A DNA stretch of 64,000 nucleotides from Phyto melanocephala. Taxonomy: Eukaryota; Arthropoda; Insecta; Diptera; Rhinophoridae. Location of the stretch: positions 74,358,543 through 74,422,542 of the forward strand of contig OW799234.1 in assembly GCA_941918925.1 (NCBI GenBank). Direction: 5' to 3'. Positions 34,481-47,700 of this stretch are shown here, piece by piece (the first letter of the stretch is position 1; each line of letters opens with the position of its first letter). The notes beneath the pieces were generated by a model. The model ran no database searches, was not told the origin of the DNA, and saw nothing but the letters and a program-made list of their open reading frames with translations. Position numbers and translations under genes: made by a program.

Positions 34481-36664
34481 CTGGTTTTGATTATGTGGTA
34501 TTTATTCGTAGAAACTCCTTTAATGTGATATCATTTTTTAAAGCAAAAAGGCGCTTTTAGAAGAGACTCCTTTATAAATAAATTTTAGCTCTTTTAACTC
34601 ATACATAAGTTGGTACATAAGTTGGTGGGTATTTATTGTTAATTAAGTGAACTGATATTTGAATGATTAAACGCATGGTAAGCTGTTGGCTGATTGTTTT
34701 GTTCCTAAGGCTTAGATTACTTGTGTACATGAATATGTACATACATACATATGTATATACTAAGTAGTGCAAAAGTAGGGGTAAATATACCTCTGCATAA
34801 CTAAATACACAATATTAAGACTCGTGTCTTATACATGAATAACTTTTAGTTTTCACAACTGTTTATCGAACAACAATAAATATTGTTTTTGGTTTCTCTT
34901 TAATAATTCTTACTTTTTTCCCCACGAAAAGGCGCCAACAGTTTAATAAGAAATTTTGGATTATTGTTAGCAAAAGTTTTTGATATTTCTGTTAAAGCAA
35001 TTTAATAAAATATTGAATAAAAACTAGAGCAATTTTTTTTTGCCTGTTTTATGTTTAATTTTTGGTTAATTAAATATGAGAAATGGTCAAAGGAACGCTT
35101 GTAAATTTTAAGTTTATTTATTACAATACCTCTTATTTTTAAATTAAATTTTTCAACAGTAATCTAATTTTTTTTTTAATTTCTGGCGAATATCGAACAC
35201 TTTTTGTCCTCAATAGTTTGTATAAATTTCCAACTTTTAGCAAAGTTTCTATGACTTTTGTTTAAGCAACTCGCTTTTATAAATTTGTGCCTTTTCTTTT
35301 AGTATATTAATTATTGTTAAACTTTAGATAAATATTTCTGCTACAGACGTAGTGTCCAGAAAGTTTACTTGCTAGCTCTTTAAAGTTGAGCATAACCCAG
35401 AGAGGCTCAACCCTTCTTACTGGGTACTACGTACATGAAAAACTAAGGTCTACAAACAAAAACTCAAACATATATCCACATCTATCCCTTAAGATCCTCC
35501 ACATTTATAGAAAACTATTATGTTCCGCGGTCGACACATTTCACCGTAATCTAGTTGTAAATGTGACTATTCTATATTTGTTTTGTTTTTTATATCCATT
35601 CACAAAAACACTTTCTAAAAAATAATTTGTATCAACAATGTCAAATTATTTGTATTGTGTGCGTGTGTTACTAGCAACATTAAACGCTCATACCTCCTGA
35701 AATACTGAACCAATTTTAATTAGATAAGGATTGTGCCATTCAAATAGAATATTATTGGTAAAATCTGTCATATAATGTGAGCGAAACTGCGTAACAATAA
35801 ATCTCATCTCTTAAATCTCAAAGTATTATTTATTTATAAAAGTTTTCTTATTATTAATTCAAAGTTATTACTTTGGTTGTTTAGTATTTCTTAAACAATA
35901 TTTTTCTCTTACCCTCATAACTGTCAGTTGTGATTATAAAATACTTTGCCATTTCTAAAAAAAAAAACAAATTAATATAAATTGTTATATTTTCTAAATA
36001 ACCTTTAAAAGTTAAAAGAGAAAATAAAAACAAACTTAATTGGTTTTTATTTATTTTTTTCTTCAGTTGCTTACCCACAGTGTCCTTTATTAATAATCAA
36101 TGACATTTTGTCTGCTCATTTTGTATTTTAAGTAATTAATTGTGTAAATTACACATGTTTGTGCCTTGCAGAGAACTTAATTGAAATTGTCGTCAAGTGC
36201 TATTTGAAAAAAGAGACTAAAGGCGTTATATTTTAACTCACTTTAAATTAAGAGCATAATCAATCAATTTATTCGAAATTAATATTCTTATTGGAAAAAT
36301 ATCTTTAAAACATAACTTCATACATTTTTCAACATAACAGTTTATCATACTGGCAAGTACACACAAACACACTTGAACTTATTGAAATTTAATTAAAAAA
36401 AAACTTCTTTATGTCCAACCTCTACTCCTCCCTCGCCTTAAGCCCTCATGCTGTAATAAAATGCTTTTAAAAACATATTCAAAGCTTTATTAGCTGTTAA
36501 GTTGTTTATATTGAAAACAAATTTTTGTCATTCCTCAAACAGGAAGGAAATCAGTTTTAAATTGAAAATGTACTTAAAGTACAGGAAATAATTACAATTA
36601 AGGAGTAAGGGACAGAATAGTGACGATAGCATGTACATTATTGTAGACATTTATAACAAGTAAC
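34481..36664. other. No gene recognised
   Basis: AT-rich sequence with microsatellite-like ACATACATACATATGTATAT near 34738. The ORFs here are short and low-complexity. Confidence 0.45.
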
Positions 36665-37432
36665 AGTGCTATATTCGGCCGTGCCGAATCTTATATACCC
36701 TTCACAACGTGTAGTCATGCAATAACAATTGTTTGTATCACCATTCATCTCATATCAAATACGTACATATGTATATACTGGTTAGAATAAATGTAGCATC
36801 GAATCCCAGCTGAGCCAAAAAAATTTTATTTTATTTTATATAATATATTATTTATATTTTGTTATTATTTTTTTTTTTACTTTTTTTTTATTTTTTTAAA
36901 AAATTTTTTTGAAAAAATTTTAAAAAAATTTTTTAAATTTTTTTTTTAATTATTTTAAAATTTTTTTTTTTATAATTTTTTTTATTATTTTTTTTTATTT
37001 TTAATATTTTTTCTTTTTGTAATTTTTTCTTTTTTTGTATGGTTTTTACATATATTTATGTATGTATGTTGTTGTTGTAATTGTGTAAAAAAACGAGGTG
37101 GTCGTGGTTTTTTGCTCATATCTCAGAAAGTTAATGGGAGATTGTGCTGAATTTCAATAGCGATTCATTCCTGAATATTTCCAAGAGATTGATACCATAT
37201 AGAGATCTGAGGAACATAAAGTTGCTTCTAAAAGTTGATTTCAACCAACACACGGACAGACGGGCAGACGGACAGACGGACAGACGGACAGACGGCCAGG
37301 GCTTAATCGACTCCTCTATTCAAAAGCTTTCAGAAAATATATACTTTATGGGGTCGGAAATGAAAATTGTAGAAATTACAAACGGAATGACAAAGCTATA
37401 TATACCCTTGTGCACCACAGGTGAAGGGTATA
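36665..37432 (+). repeat. Dispersed repeat family with terminal hairpin, copy D
   Basis: It begins GTGCTATATTCGGCCGTGCC and ends in the hairpin TATACCCTT / AAGGGTATA with an inner CACC/GGTG (37401-37432). It includes a GACGGACA run (about 37253-37300) and TATACTTTATGGGGTCGG. A T-rich block occupies 36820-37035. Confidence 0.75.
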
Positions 37433-38409
37433 AAAACATGTTTATGCTCTTACCATAAATATTTATGTATTTATGTGGTATGAAAAGCAATAACATTAAA
37501 AATATACAAGAATAATTGCTATAATAATCTATGAAAGGACATTTAATTGGTAAGAGAAAAATATATAAATTGAAAACTAAACAATACCCAGTAAAAATGT
37601 ATGCTTACCTGTAAGCAGACCTGTAAAAGAGAAGCTTATTTTAATCTTACGAATTTACTTACAAGAGGACTGATTTTTATATGCTGAATGTCTATTTGGT
37701 AGCATTGCTTTTGACGGGAATAAGCATGATGTCACTGCTTACATTGAGCTGTGATATAAAAGCTTGCTGTAAGCCTATATTGTATGCGTATGTTTAATAA
37801 TTTAATTAACCAATGTAAGCCTGGACAACTTTACTTAAAATTAGGAAATGATCAAATTTGTTTTTAATATTTACGGCCTTATTTTTAAATTAGTTTTAAA
37901 GCTTACAAAGGACATATTAAACTAAGTTTCTTTGAAAATTTGCAAAATATACATGTTTTATAAAAATTATAATGCTTTTTACTCAAACTATGAAAATATA
38001 ATGTAATAATTTTAAATATAAAAACAAAGGAATTAAAAATATAATAAATGACAAGAAAATTGCACAGAAAATATAAACCAAATTATACAAACTTAAGATC
38101 AAGATTGAAATATGTACATGGATAGAGAATGGTGATTCGACATAACAAAGCAAGTCAAATCAATGCAAAAAGAATAATTTATTTGAAGCAAAAAAAAAGA
38201 TTCAAAATTCAGTTTTTTTTCCTAAAGGAATCAATATTAACATCGAACGTCCTTAAAGTGCCCGATAACCAGTTATAAGTTCATGCCACTTTCACACAAA
38301 ATGATCGTTCCAAAATTGAGGTTAATCTTGGCATAATCAACTGTCTTTTTCTATTAGATCTACAAAACCTAAAAAACTTCACTAAATAATTAGTTATACG
38401 CAACTCATA

Positions 38410-39175
38410 TCTATATATAAAAAAATAAAAAAAATGCTTTATAGACGGTTAAACGGCTGGACCGATTTCCTTGAAATTTTCACAGAATCTTTCTGTATGT
38501 CTGGAAGGAACTATAGGCTATACTTTGGTTTGAAATTGTAAGTGAGCGCGGTGCCACGCCCTATTAAAGAATAAGTATTAAATATTATATATCACGAAAG
38601 TTAATGCAGCTAGAGTCTTCAAATTAAGTACGGTAAACTTTGACATCCACACGAACATTTGGGTAAAAAATGGGGGGACCACATAAATTAAATACTAAAC
38701 TTCGTATATTTGGAAAAACATATTGATTAGAGTAGAGCAAGAGCAACTTTGACACCCAAATAAACATTTATGGAAAACATGGGTACATTAGAAATAGTGG
38801 GCGTGGCAGCTCTCATAGCAATTGAATACTAAAATTCGTATATTCGAGAAGCGATAACAGTTAGAGTACCCAAATTTTGCACAAGAAGCTTTAACATATA
38901 TATGACTATTTTGATAGGAAATGGATGCTTTAGTAATAGTGGGCGTGGCACCTGTCATATGAATTAAATAAAAAAATTCGTATATCTAGGAAGCGATAAT
39001 AATTAGAGTACCCAAATTTTGTACGAGAAGCCTTGACGTCTATATGAGAATTTGAATAAGAAATGGTTGATTTAGTAATAGTAGGCGTGGCACTTGCAAA
39101 ATAAATATATTTTTGAACTATAAAATTTTTATTTCATTACGATGGGGGTGGCGAAGCACACCGGGTATTAGCTAG
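38410..39175 (+). mobile_element. Helitron-like non-autonomous element (766 bp)
   Basis: It starts TCTATATATAAAAA after an A and ends CTAG before a T (39172-39175). A GGTG/CACC hairpin sits just before the end. The interior has repeated GTGGGCGTGGCACCT-like motifs, echoing the array at 18590. Confidence 0.75.
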
Positions 39176-40292
39176 TAACTTATAAAATTGTAAAATATTC
39201 GTAAAATTTATAATATAAATTCCATAAAGGAAAATCCTTAAAACTTCAAAACAAACGATGATATATGCTGACCAAATCTGACAGAGTATAGGAACCTAAT
39301 CAACCTATTAAATACTAACCTTTGGCCTATTAACATAATATTCAGTTGAATAAATTTAACGTAAAAGTTTACTAACTTTCAGTAAGCTTTAACTGAAGTT
39401 TTAACTATAAATTTAAAAGGTTCGTTAACAATAGGCAAGAGTTAGTTAACTTGTAGTTATCAATTATTATGAATGAATTCCAAAAAGAAGAAGAAATGTA
39501 TACATAAATATAAATTCTTAATGTGCACCCATCTGCTAATAAATTTATTAAATATAACAAATTTTTAGGTATATGTAAATATAATTTAAGCATGAGCCAA
39601 AAGGTAAAAAGAATTCGGTAAGCTCTGCATCAGGTAAATTAAAATGATCCATTCGATTTCTGTGGTTATATTTTCTTTTCATACCATAAGAAATATTTAC
39701 TTTATATAAATTATACGAATGTGTAAATCTTTTTAATCGTAGAGGCATCTTTCAATTGTTTAAAAATAGCAAAAATATAATATATTTATATTCAAACATC
39801 AAATATTTTCTTCCAGTTAAGAACTTAAACGCCAAATAGTACTCGGTTAATTTTAACTGAAATTTAGCAAAATAATCTAAAAGTTAAGAGATAACTGAAC
39901 TTTGTGTTAATGGGTTTTGGCTAACCAAGGTTTAAATTTTGAGCTTAGTGTTAACTGTAGGTTAATTTTACATTGTTAACGGCCCTTAGTCTCTTTATAA
40001 CATATCCAAAGGTACCTGTGTACACTTCTAAGCCATACAAAAATATCGGCCTTATAAGGGAATGAAATTTTACTTGAGCGACCGAGATCGCTGTGCTTTT
40101 AGCAAAAAGATTCTTAAAAGAATTTGAAAATTAGGATCACGCTCAAATGCTGTAACTTCTGTTCAGAACTGTAAGCGGATGATTCAAACTTGTATTTTCA
40201 ATCAGAATGAATTAACAAAATTTCAATGCATTCACTTGGCATAAAATAAGAATTAAATCAACCTATCGGTCAGAATTATATTAATTAATTAA
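39176..40292. other. Mostly unassigned; possible weak TIR element 39311-39988
   Basis: GGCCTATTAACATAA near 39311 and the complement of TGTTAACGGCC near 39978 resemble inverted ends. The match is short and no duplication is clear, so it is not called as an element. Confidence 0.3.
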
Positions 40293-41010
40293 TCTATATA
40301 TATAAAAATGAATCCCTTTTTCCCTTGGTTACGGTATCACGCGTGAATGGCTGGACAGATTTCACTAATTCTTTTTTTGTTGTATTTGTTATTATTAGGA
40401 GAAGGTTCTTATGTAAGAAAATAATAATAATAATAATAATGTCTCACTGGCAGTAATATTCACGTAGTTGACATTAAAACAAAGAAACGTAGTTTAAATG
40501 CTCTTTGCAAATATATCGGTCGGAGTTGGTCTGTGGTCGGAATTATAATAACAAAATACCTACATAATTCATTTACCATTTCTTAGTGTACTTTTCACAT
40601 TGGTTTCTACAGGATAATTTGTACTGTGTGTTTTTTTCTGAAGTGTTTGTTAGACAAGGTTAGTCAAATTAATATAGTGTTGGAAACTATTGAAAGACCA
40701 TTTTGATACTTTTACAGAAGAATAGGCATTAATCTTGAAAATTCATGTTTTTCACATGGCCAGTTATATGTCGCCTGTTCCCGTGTCGGAATACCAACAA
40801 CACTATTTATATATTTACGTGCCAGAAAATAAAACTAAGAATATTGTGTATCATAAAGCATTAGAATAATAAACACTTCGTTTTTGGAATAATTTTGATT
40901 TATTAATATACCAACAGCAATACTTAATAAAGAAATTAACTTAATTCAGATAAAAAGGTAACAGATATTTCTTGATTATAGGGCGGTACGAAGTTCGCCG
41001 GGTCAGCTAG
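40293..41010 (+). mobile_element. Helitron-like non-autonomous element (718 bp)
   Basis: It starts TCTATATATATAAAAATGAA after an A and ends CTAG before a T (41007-41010). The 3' hairpin is GGCG/CGCC. The interior differs from the other two elements, so only the ends are shared. Confidence 0.78.
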
Positions 41011-41578
41011 TTGCATATAAAAAAGAATTGAATTCAGTTTTGGCTTAATACATCGATAAAATGGCGTTAAACAGTTTTAAATTCTATTTTTATTACATTT
41101 ACATTACATTATATTAAACTGCATAATAACTCCCTACCAGTTACAGTTAAATATTTTTATATTTTAAATACCTTAAAGCACTTTATGGCAATACTAGCAT
41201 ATTTGTTTTAACAAAAGTCAGCTGAATTCATTAAATCTTTTAAAGAATTTCTAATCCATAATGAACTTGTGCGCATTGTTACGTTTATCTCTTTTATAAA
41301 CGTTTGTTTATTTCGATAGAATAAGCCACGACTTGATTTATTGTAAAAAAAATAACACTTAAAACTTACAATATGAAAGTTGAAGCACTTTAATTGATTT
41401 TAAACATGACAGAATTAACCAGTCATAAGCAAATCACGCCTCAGAGTAAATGTTCTCTTTTAATCTCAGATGTCAATTTTACGCGCATTGACTAAAAATA
41501 TATATAAACAAATCAGCGTAGCATCAGTGGTTGCGTTGATGCTTAAGGACTTTTTATGTTAAAATAGTAACAGTTTAA

Positions 41579-41798
41579 GGGCCATTATTACAACTTGCCC
41601 TTAGCTAAAGGTAGGATTGTCGGACAGATAAATGGCTTTGCATTATAAACCTTTAATTTATTTTTTATTTATCCATTAAAAATTATTAAAATTAATAATA
41701 ATCATAATAATAAAAAATTTAAGTTGTAATAATGTAAAGCTATTTATCGGGCAGACAAAATCCTTCCTTTAACTAAAGGCAAGTTGTAAAAGTGGCCC
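41579..41798. mobile_element. PIF/Harbinger-like MITE (220 bp), TAA duplication
   Basis: The inverted ends begin GGGCCATTATTACAACTTGC on the left and GGGCCACTTTTACAACTTGC read inward from the right. TAA flanks both ends (41576-41578 and 41799-41801). The arms are about 65-70 bp and hold CAGATAAATGGCTTTGCATT-type sequence. Confidence 0.78.
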
Positions 41799-41801
41799 TA
41801 A

Positions 41802-43044
41802 ATCTGTATTTATTACAACTTTATAGTTTTAATCTCGTTTTTGTTTTTCATACTTGCAAAATTGAAATGATACATGAAAATGAATTTATGCTTGATAAAA
41901 GATTTAAATTATATTTCAAATTATATTAAAACTGTGCTTTTATCTGAAAAATTAATTTTAATAATTATTTTTAAAGTACCCAAAAAAATTTTATGAAAAA
42001 ATATTAACGACTTTTTCAACTGTACTCTTACTTTCAAGAGCCTTGAATAAAAGTGCATCTGCATGTGTAAATGAAAAAAAAGTTCACTTTAACAATCAAA
42101 GGAAATTAAGTATATAAAAAAAAGAAAGTGAAGAAAATATTAATAGGGATGAATGGAGTCTCTAGAGAAAATTTTACTTCAACAATGGACAGTAAAAATC
42201 GCTGAATTTTAATTAATACAAATAAACGCGCTTCTGTGACTGTTTTTGTTTTATTTCTCCGCGGAATCTTTTTTGCTGGTTGCAACAAAATTAAAATAGA
42301 CAACTGAACAAAAGCAAAAATGCCAACAATAACAATACAAAATTGTATTTGTATAAAAATTAAAAGAACGTCCTGTATTTTTAAATGTAAAAGAATCTCT
42401 TTGTAGTTTTATTCTCTGTTTGTTTTTATTTGCAGCTTCCAAAGCAAAAACCCCTAACCAGTAAAAATGTTTTATTCGAGAGTGCCGAATCCGAAACACG
42501 CTAATTAGGTAAAGCTTTCAAACTACCTTTGTAGGTAAAATGACAAGTGTATGGTATGCTGTTTTCTTTTTAAGCGAAATAAAATTTGCCTTTTTTTATT
42601 TGGTTACAAAAACAGCTTATGTTTAAAGTAGTGATTATTTTTCAAATGTCTTTGGGCATTAGCATAACTTGATCATTTTGGGAGTTGTAGTGTACCAATT
42701 CCCCCATCCCCCTAAATGTTTTCACAAAATTTTGAAAAAAAAATTACTATTATACATATAAAGTTAACTCAGTTTATGATTTTGCCACCCCCCAGAATAA
42801 TTTGTAGTTATGCCAATGTCTATGACACTAAGTACATTAAGCGCATTTAATGAAAAAATCTAAAATTGTTGGAGTTTATCTGGAAATAATATTGACATAA
42901 TGTTTTTTTGTTATCTCAAAGAATAGTCAAGCTATTTGGGAAACACTCGTTTTAACGGTGAACAGATGTTTGAAATATCTTTAATTTAGTATTTAATATA
43001 TCTTTAACACTAATTCTATTCTGCGCTTATAAAAATCGATTGTA
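41802..43044. other. No gene recognised
   Basis: AT-rich sequence. AGAGTGCCGAATCCGAAACA at 42479 resembles the 5' end of the hairpin-ended repeat family. Confidence 0.4.
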
Positions 43045-44110
43045 CAGGGAGGGCCAAAAGAAACCAAGGGGTGTAAAAGTTTAATAACTTTTTCGTTTAT
43101 TAATTTTTTTTATTTTTTCTTTCAGATTATATAGACAACACTTGGAGAATTTATAATGGAGAGGTTCACAATTGAACAGAGAACCAGAACAATAGAATTT
43201 TATTATTTAAGCCAGAGATTAATTATTTTAATGCAAAGAGCATATCGTCGACATTTTAACGCCAGAATTTCGCCCTCTGAAGCAATGATTCGTTGCTTAG
43301 TTGATCGTCATCACCAACATGGCAGCTTAACAGATTTGCCTCGAACCGGTAGACCACGTTTATGTCGCACTGCGGAAAATATTGAACAAGTACAGCAAAG
43401 TGTTAACGAAGCACCAGAAACATCTGTCAGAAGGCGTTCTGCTCAGCTAGGAATGTCTCGTACGTCACTACGGCGCATTTTAAAAAAAGATTTACGGTTA
43501 TACCCATATAAGGTGCAATTGGTGCAAGAATTAAAACCCGCAGATCATCATTTCAAGAGTTGGCCAGAAATTAAATCAACTTTATTAAAAATTTGATTAT
43601 TAGTGATGAAGCTCATTTTCATTTGAATGACTTTGTTAACAAGCAGAACTGTAGGTTCTGGGGTTCTTAAAATCCAAGAGTCATTCATCAACGCCAATTG
43701 CACCCCATCAGGTGTACAGTATGTCATTGGGCCTTACTTCTTCGAGAATGAAGATGGAAGTGCTGTAACCGTAAATAGAGAGCGGTATCGGTTTATGATA
43801 GAAAATTTTTTACGCCCTGCTCTTGAAAACAGAACTGGTATGCGGTTTCAGCAGGACGGAGCCACTGCCCATACTGCCCGAGACACAATGGCACTTTTAA
43901 ATCAAATTTTTGGAGGGCGAATAATTTCCAGAAATTCGGAAATTATTTGGACAGCGCGATCGCCAGATTTGACAGCACCCGACTATTTTATTTGGGGTTA
44001 TTTGAAGAAGCGAGTGTATGTAAACAAGCCAGAGACAATCCTTGAACTCAACTAACTAAGACTTCTAGTTAAAAAATAAATTTAATGCGATAGCAGTGCC
44101 AAATTGCAAA
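43045..44110 (+). mobile_element. Mariner-like transposon, left end clear, right end not found
   Basis: The left end follows a TA and reads CAGGGAGGGCCAAAAGAAAC. A broken transposase fills the interior. No matching inverted end was found on the right, so the element is probably truncated. Confidence 0.6.
43156..44055 (+). pseudogene. Mariner-like (IS630-Tc1) transposase, frameshifted
   Basis: It starts MERFTIEQRTRTIEFYYLSQ with a paired HTH region (GSLTDLPRTGRPRL, SRTSLRRILKKDLRLYPYK). The catalytic triad is visible: SDEAHFHL (first Asp, about 43602), FQQDGATAHTARD (second) and SPDLTAPDYFIWGYLKK (third). Frameshifts near 43560-43600 and 43700 and a stop after RFWGS break it into two ORFs, so it is dead. 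Full-length relatives are about 340 residues. Confidence 0.88.
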
Positions 44111-45859
44111 GCGTAGTCTTAAAAATTATTGCTGGAATAAAATGTTTATAACGGTTTGAAAATCACTGAGATATATCTACCAAAATATAACTGCTTCGAT
44201 GTTTTTTCTAAAATTTATCAGCGAAAATCGATTTTTTTCAGACAACTGAGAATATCCGTATTGATAAGAGATGAAAGTGTTTGTCTAGCCAAATACAGTA
44301 CTTTGCAATTTATGGTGAACGCCACTTCAAAATGACATAAAAATTTTTTATATGGATCAAATTTAGTGTTTAAAAATTTACCGTCTTCAAATCCCTCAAT
44401 ATTGGTATCAAAAAAGGGATTGAATATAATAAATTTTCAAAAAGTGTAAAATTGAAGATGGCCTCCGAAACAAAATTATGTTAAAATTCAAAATCAAACA
44501 TGACGTTGAAAAAAAAATGCAGTGGGATTTAAAATCTGATCTGATTTAAATCGATCGAAAATGATAGAATTCTTGTTAGAATCCAATGCAAGGAAAACTT
44601 CCACGTTCAATTGAAATGTCGATTGATATCGAATGCCGTAATTCGGCTCATGATCTTAAGGCTACGCTACAATAAGATTATTATACCAATGTGAAATGTG
44701 TTATCAAATTTGACAGAGCCGAATGTAGTATTCTCAATCGTTAAATGTTGAAATATAAAAGTTTATTAACTAAGTACTAGCGAGTGGCAGTTATTTTGGT
44801 ATTGACGAAAAAATTAGCTTTTGTCTTAATCTCTCTGCTATCTATCTAGGTGCCAAATTTAATTTAATACGGCTATTTTTGCCTTATTGAGTAACAGAGA
44901 TTGAAATATCGAAACATACAAAAAATTATTAAATTTTGTATATGTAAAAGTAGGACTAGATTACTACCCACGCGTTGTTGCCATAGATAAACAAACAACC
45001 AGTATATTAATTTGTATATACAATTTTCAAAAAATAAAAAAAAATATTTTTTTACCATTTTGTTCAACAACTTTCTCTACTTGTCCGAATTGTCTGATCT
45101 ACACTACAAAGTTAAAATAAAAATTTATTTTACTTTAAACGCAATAATCTTTTCTAAAAATAAATGTAAAGACAGACGTACATATCTTAATCAACTCTCA
45201 CTGTTATACACATACGAACTGTTTAGTGTTACACACGAAGTGAGAATTCTACACAGTGATGCATACTTTCATAACTAGTGGTAGTGGAGCGCATACATAA
45301 AACTTTTTTGTCAATAAGATGAAAATAATACAGGAAAACAAACAGAAATTCAGCAGAAGTGAGCAGGTGGAAGAGAGCGGAGCCAAAAAAATGAGCATCA
45401 TTTAATTCCCATGACCTTGTAATAAAAACAAAAACAACTAGAGCACACACATTCACGCCCTTAAAGATTTCCAACGTTGAAGTGAAGATGTTGATGATGA
45501 ACAGTTGCGAAGGTTTGTACGAGTGTGAGTGCTCAATTAATTTTATTGTATTTGTTTCGTTTTTTTTTACCTTGGAATATATTAATTTTCTTTAAGTTTG
45601 AAAACAACATTTAATAAAATTGAAAAAGTTATGAATTGAACAGTTAAGCGTGTTATAATTGAGGGGAATAAAGTTAAGATTAAATTTTTTTTTTTTTTTT
45701 AATAAATAATAGTTTATTATAGAGATTAATTTGGGGTAGAAAACTGTGGTTTTTTAAAAAATTATTTATAAAAAAGAACAATGTAAAATTTAAACTGTGA
45801 AAGGCAATGTACATATTTAAATGATTGTATAAAATACCGTTTCAGTAAAAACAAGTAAG
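44111..45859. other. No gene recognised
   Basis: It contains GAAGATGGCCTCCGAAACAA near 44453, a phrase of the hairpin-ended repeat family, so part of this is probably an eroded copy. Nothing else was identified. Confidence 0.4.
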
Positions 45860-46006
45860 AGCACTATATTCGGCTGTGCCGAATCTTTTATACCCACCAC
45901 CAATTTTGTGTACATTTAAAGCACAATATTTATTATTTTGTTAATCGCTATGGAATAATCTCTTTATAATAAAATATGCCCATGTTGAAGGTGAACTACA
46001 ACTAGT

Positions 46007-46562
46007 CTTTAAATTTGTTTTCTGCATTTCACTTGACATTTCTCAATCTCAAACTTAATCGATTTGATCCGTGGAAAGATACGCAAATGAGCAACGCTTT
46101 AAAGTTATTCAGGTTTTTTATAAAAATGGGCGTTCAAGTCAAAATGCATTTTGTGCATAATTCTTTTCATCAACATAATCGTTCAAATTCGTCCACAATC
46201 GGGAGAATTGTAAAAAATATTTAAATTTCTGCAAAACAGGTCTGTATAAAATGTTAGAAAATCTGTGAATGCCTTCTTAGTTCGTTGAATGGGCACCAGT
46301 GGCGTTTTTTCGCGATAGTGTGGCAAAAGAGCAGTCAACCTCTCCTCATCATCATGCCTAACAATTGAGCATCAACATTGTCATTGAAAATTTGGACCAT
46401 CAGTTAGACGGATGGGGGGGCCATTTGGCAGATATTTTGTTAAATACATAATTGAACCATACAAATATTATCATTATAAAAAGAAATAATAATAATATCC
46501 TAAATAATTTGTGTTTTATTTAACTACAACATCGGTCCTTAAAATCTAACCACCCTTTATAA
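46007..46562 (+). mobile_element. Tc1/mariner-like deletion derivative
   Basis: It is collinear with 58170-58727. The forward translation in pieces resembles a transposase N-terminus (HRSNSSTIGRIVK-like) and then its C-terminus (GGHLADI-like), with no catalytic core. The 3' end reads TTAAAATCTAACCACCCTTT. It has multiple stops. Confidence 0.55.
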
Positions 46563-46599
46563 CTTCGATATGCTACTAAAATGCTTTTGTAAATGTAGT

Positions 46600-47700
46600 C
46601 TTTCAATGAAAGTGGGCATTAAAGTAGGTGTGTTAATAAAGTTTCTGCTAATAAATACAACTTAGATATTTCAATATAGTCCTTTATTTTCCCAAAAACT
46701 TTGTCAATAGAGAAATTACATGAATTTAAGATAAACCGTTGGAAGGTAGGCGTTAAAGTGAGCGCGTCACCTTAACTTTTTGGCACAACAATTACATTGA
46801 TTAGAAGGATATACGTAGCAAATTTGATCATCATACCTCTAATTTTGGCGGTTTTATGAGCTTTTAAATTTCATTAACGGTAGATAACGTGAAAAGTGGG
46901 CGTTATAGTAGGCATGTTTATGAGCTTTTAAATTTTATTAACGGTAAATAACGTAAAAAGTCGGCGTTATAGTAGGCGTGTCAAAGCTGTTTTTGCGAAT
47001 GAGTACAACTTAGGTGTTTCATTATAGCCCTTTATTATTGCAAAATCTTTATTAATAGAGAAATTATATGAATTTTAGGTAAAACGTTATATGGGAGGTG
47101 GGTGTAAAAGTGGGCGTGGCACCTCAATTTTCTGGCACAGTAATGACATTGTCTAGGGGGATAGACGTAGCGAATTTTATCATCATACCTCTCATTTTGG
47201 CGGTTTTATGAGCTTTCAAATTTCATTAACGGTAGATAACGTGAAAAGTGGGCGTTATAGTAGGCGTGTCAAAGTTGTTTTTGCGAATGAGTACAACTTA
47301 GGTGTTTCATTATAGCCCTTTATTATTGCAAAATCTTTATTAATAGAGAAATTATATGAATTTTAGGTAAAACGTTATATTGGAGGTGGGTGTAAAAGTG
47401 GGCGTGGCACCTCAATTTTCTGGCACAGTAATGACATTGCCTAGGGGGATAGACGTAGCGAATTTTATCATCATACCTCTCATTTTGGCGGTTTTATGAG
47501 CTTTTAAATTTCATTAACGGTAGATAACGTGAAAAGTGGGCGTTATAGTAGGCGTGTCAAAGTTATTTTTGCGAATGAGTACAACTTAGGTGTTTCAATA
47601 TAGCCCTTTGTTATTCCAAAATCTTTATTAATAGAGAAATTATATGAATTTTAGGTAAAACGTTATATGGGAGGTGGGCGTAAAAGTGGGCGTGGCACAT
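46600..47700 (+). repeat. Tandem array, 288-bp unit, about 3.5 copies
   Basis: GGCGGTTTTATGAGCTTT recurs at about 46846, 47199 and 47487. The last two are 288 bp apart; the first spacing is 353 because a 65-bp piece is duplicated (46858-46985). Each unit has AAAGTGGGCGTGGCACCTCA and TTAATAGAGAAATTATATGA. The two middle units are nearly identical. A diverged unit begins about 46600. Confidence 0.88.
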
